64,000 nucleotides of DNA from CAWJPW01 sp963844845 (GTDB taxonomy: Bacteria; Acidobacteriota; Thermoanaerobaculia; Thermoanaerobaculales; Sulfomarinibacteraceae): the NCBI GenBank assembly GCA_963844845.1, contig CAWJPW010000011.1, positions 62,001-126,000 on the forward strand. Direction: 5' to 3'. The stretch's first letter is position 1, and the number at the start of each line of letters is the position of its first letter. The notes under the pieces are model-generated. The model saw nothing but the letters and a program-made list of their open reading frames with translations. It did not search any database and was not told the DNA's origin. Made by a program: the position numbers and the translations under genes. Of this stretch, positions 62,572 to 64,000 are shown in pieces.

Positions 62572-62904
62572 TCATCGCCAGCGGGCCCCGATACGCCAAG
62601 CGTTGAGGGCGGGAACCTCCTGGATGCAACCTGGCGGCGCCCGACCGTTCTCGAAGCGCACGACCGTGTCGTCCCCAGACACCACGACCGTTCCCGTCCC
62701 GGTGATCTCGACCCAGTCGTAGGTCACGTCCGCTTCGCCCCCGCCCGAGTAGGTGTAGCCGAATGCGTCCGGGCCCCCGGTCGAGCGCACGGCACCGCCC
62801 GGCGACCCCATCGGCGGGCTCGGGTCCTTGATCTCCTGGCCGAGCACCGTCGTCGCGGCCGCCACGATGAGAGAGGCCGCACCGAGCACTGCTGCTGCCT
62901 TCAC
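62572..62904 (-). CDS. Small secreted protein with frameshifted C-terminal sorting signal
   Basis: The 110-residue frame from GTG at 62904 (GGAGGAAGGAG upstream) has a signal peptide (KAAAVLGAASLIVAAATTVLGQ) and a short beta-type domain with GPDAFGYTYSGGGEADVTYD and WVEITGTG. It ends EVPALNAWRIGARWR. In the neighbouring frame the same DNA reads GPLAMIAAGALLLLRRR and stops at 62534-62536, which is the membrane helix and arginine tail of an IPTL-CTERM-like signal beginning VPALNAW. A 1-nt shift at GGGG (62586-62589) thus separates motif from helix. A GTG at 62976 would add a second hydrophobic stretch and is less likely. Confidence 0.6.
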   Translation of the reverse strand: MKAAAVLGAASLIVAAATTVLGQEIKDPSPPMGSPGGAVRSTGGPDAFGYTYSGGGEADVTYDWVEITGTGTVVVSGDDTVVRFENGRAPPGCIQEVPALNAWRIGARWR

Positions 62905-63079
62905 GTCGCGCTCCTTCCTCCGACCCACGACACCGAGCAAAATGACCAGGATGATCCCCATGAGGTATGTAGCCACGACGGCCGCGTCAATCCGAGGTGC
63001 CCTGCAGCGCCCCTACATCCGCTCGCCGTGCACAATCTCGGGGAAACCCCCATACAATGCTCGAAAGTCGGAGGCCCCG
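62905..63079. promoter_or_regulatory. Divergent promoter region before the DUF2207 gene
   Basis: On the plus strand TACAAT (63053-63058) and CGGAGG (63069-63074) precede the ATG at 63080. On the minus strand a TTGACG lies near 62990, upstream of the secreted-protein gene, without a clear -10. Confidence 0.4.
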
Positions 63080-64000
63080 ATGCCACACCGAGTCGTCCTC
63101 ATCGTCGCGGTGCTCCTGGCCGCCGTCCCCGGCGGCGCCCGGGAGCTTCACTGGGACGTTGTTCACGTGTCGCTCGAGCTCGACCGCGCCGGCGACCTCG
63201 CGGTGTCGGAGCACCTGGTCTATGTCTTTGACGGCGCCTGGAATGGAGGGTATCGGGACCTCCCGCTCGATCGTGTGGAGGGCTACGACCACGTGACGGT
63301 GAGCCAGGACGGCGTCGGCGCCTACACCCGCGGCGATCTCGGCAGGGTGGGGCGGTTCGAGATCCTGCCCTCCCTCTACCACCTGCAGGTGCGGTGGCGC
63401 TCCCGCCTGCCCTCCGACCCCCCCTACCGCCATGCCGTGGTTCCCTTCACCGTCAGCTACACCGCCCGCGGCGTGGTGCTTTACGGGGCGCGTCTCGATA
63501 CCATGCGCTGGAACTGCGTGTTCCCGGATCGGGCCGGCCGCATCGACCGCGCCGAGGCGGAGCTGCGGCTGCCCGAGGGAGTCCCCCCGTCGGCGGTGCG
63601 GGCCACCCTCCACACGTTCAGCCGTGACACCCGCGTGTGGGTCGACGCGGCCGGCCTGGTCCACGCCACCGCGCGCGACCTCCAGCCGGGCGACGCCATG
63701 CAGGTGGAGGTGCGCTTCCCCACCGGGATCCTCACCCAGCGCTTCCACCTCCACCAGTGGACCAACCACGTCGGCGTGTGGTGGCTCAGCCTCGCCCTGC
63801 TGGTGGCGGGACTCGTCTTCCACGTGCGGCGCTTTGCCCGGCACGGCCACGATCCCGACGCTCCCTTCCGCATCGCCTACCTCACCAGGCCCCCCGAGGG
63901 CATGGATCCGGCGCTCGCCGGCGGCCTCGACGCCGCCGCGGGGATGCCCGAGGTGCTGGGCACCATCCTCGACCTCGGCCGGCGCGGCGTGCTCGAGATC
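63080..64000 (+). CDS. DUF2207 domain membrane protein, C-terminus cut off by window
   Basis: 307 residues are visible and the frame is open at the window end. A signal peptide (PHRVVLIVAVLLAAVPGGA) is followed by a DUF2207 ectodomain (LHWDVVHVSLELDRAGDLAV, WNGGYRDLPLDRV, VSYTARGVVLY, WNCVFP). A transmembrane helix comes next (VGVWWLSLALLVAGLVFHV, near 232-250), then the start of a cytosolic part with YLTRPPEGMDPALAG, as in typical members. DUF2207 proteins are large bacterial membrane proteins of unknown role. CGGAGG lies 6 nt before the ATG. Confidence 0.88.
   Translation, partial: MPHRVVLIVAVLLAAVPGGARELHWDVVHVSLELDRAGDLAVSEHLVYVFDGAWNGGYRDLPLDRVEGYDHVTVSQDGVGAYTRGDLGRVGRFEILPSLYHLQVRWRSRLPSDPPYRHAVVPFTVSYTARGVVLYGARLDTMRWNCVFPDRAGRIDRAEAELRLPEGVPPSAVRATLHTFSRDTRVWVDAAGLVHATARDLQPGDAMQVEVRFPTGILTQRFHLHQWTNHVGVWWLSLALLVAGLVFHVRRFARHGHDPDAPFRIAYLTRPPEGMDPALAGGLDAAAGMPEVLGTILDLGRRGVLEI

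Overview
This is a high-GC (roughly 70%) bacterial chromosome segment that is gene-dense, with mostly short operons using 4-bp stop/start overlaps. It looks Gram-negative and aerobic: there is a 2-oxoglutarate dehydrogenase operon, PhoH/PgpH/YbeY/Era, ParC/ParE, Kup, FeoAB, and a degenerate C-terminal sorting signal of the IPTL/VPxLxxW type. Archaeal-type GatDE, a deoxyhypusine-synthase-family protein, a class II photolyase and a secreted Memo-AMMECR1 fusion fit a deep lineage such as Acidobacteriota (Thermoanaerobaculia-like). That placement is inference; no rRNA or other decisive marker is present.

Layout. 1-6.7 kb: DUF362 protein and Memo-AMMECR1 fusion on the minus strand, divergent from mutS-nagZ-queC. 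6.7-10.4 kb: a non-coding repeat cluster, then a BlaI/M56 (BlaR-like) pair behind a palindromic operator. 10.5-12.7 kb: feoAB. 13.2-15.2 kb: a lone long urocanate hydratase. 15.8-20.8 kb: MgtC/DUF4010 membrane protein, RluA-type pseudouridine synthase, two small proteins, kup. 21.2-25.0 kb: parE-parC. 25.2-28.2 kb: AI-2E-type permease, squalene/phytoene synthase, sigma factor. 28.4-34.6 kb: gatE-gatD, tsaC-like and DHS-like genes separated by inverted copies of the repeat. 34.7-40.8 kb: minus-strand operon phoH-pgpH-ybeY-corC-era-glutaredoxin. 41.3-42.9 kb: cobalamin adenosyltransferase, a decayed membrane-protein fragment, a TetR regulator. 43.1-48.8 kb: sucA-sucB-lpd. 48.9-54.8 kb: small STAS-like protein, pseudo-receiver/patatin fusion, renalase-like flavoprotein, a MITE-like element, a gutted histone-deacetylase remnant, class II photolyase. 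54.8-62.3 kb: degenerate GGDEF-EAL-globin protein, two HAD phosphatases flanking an NtrC-type regulator and hybrid kinase pair. 62.5-64 kb: a frameshifted secreted protein and the start of a DUF2207 protein.

Three patterns cut across the genes. First, a family of about 270-bp intergenic elements (five copies, 7328-33460) keeps at least two hairpins by compensatory base changes, so it is probably a structured RNA or non-autonomous mobile element. Second, many start codons lie 6-8 nt after a -10-like hexamer (TATCAT, TAGACT, TATAAC) with no Shine-Dalgarno sequence, which points to common leaderless transcription. Third, a CTAG-ended inverted-repeat element sits exactly on the TAG stop codon of one gene, and a degenerate relative sits on that of another.
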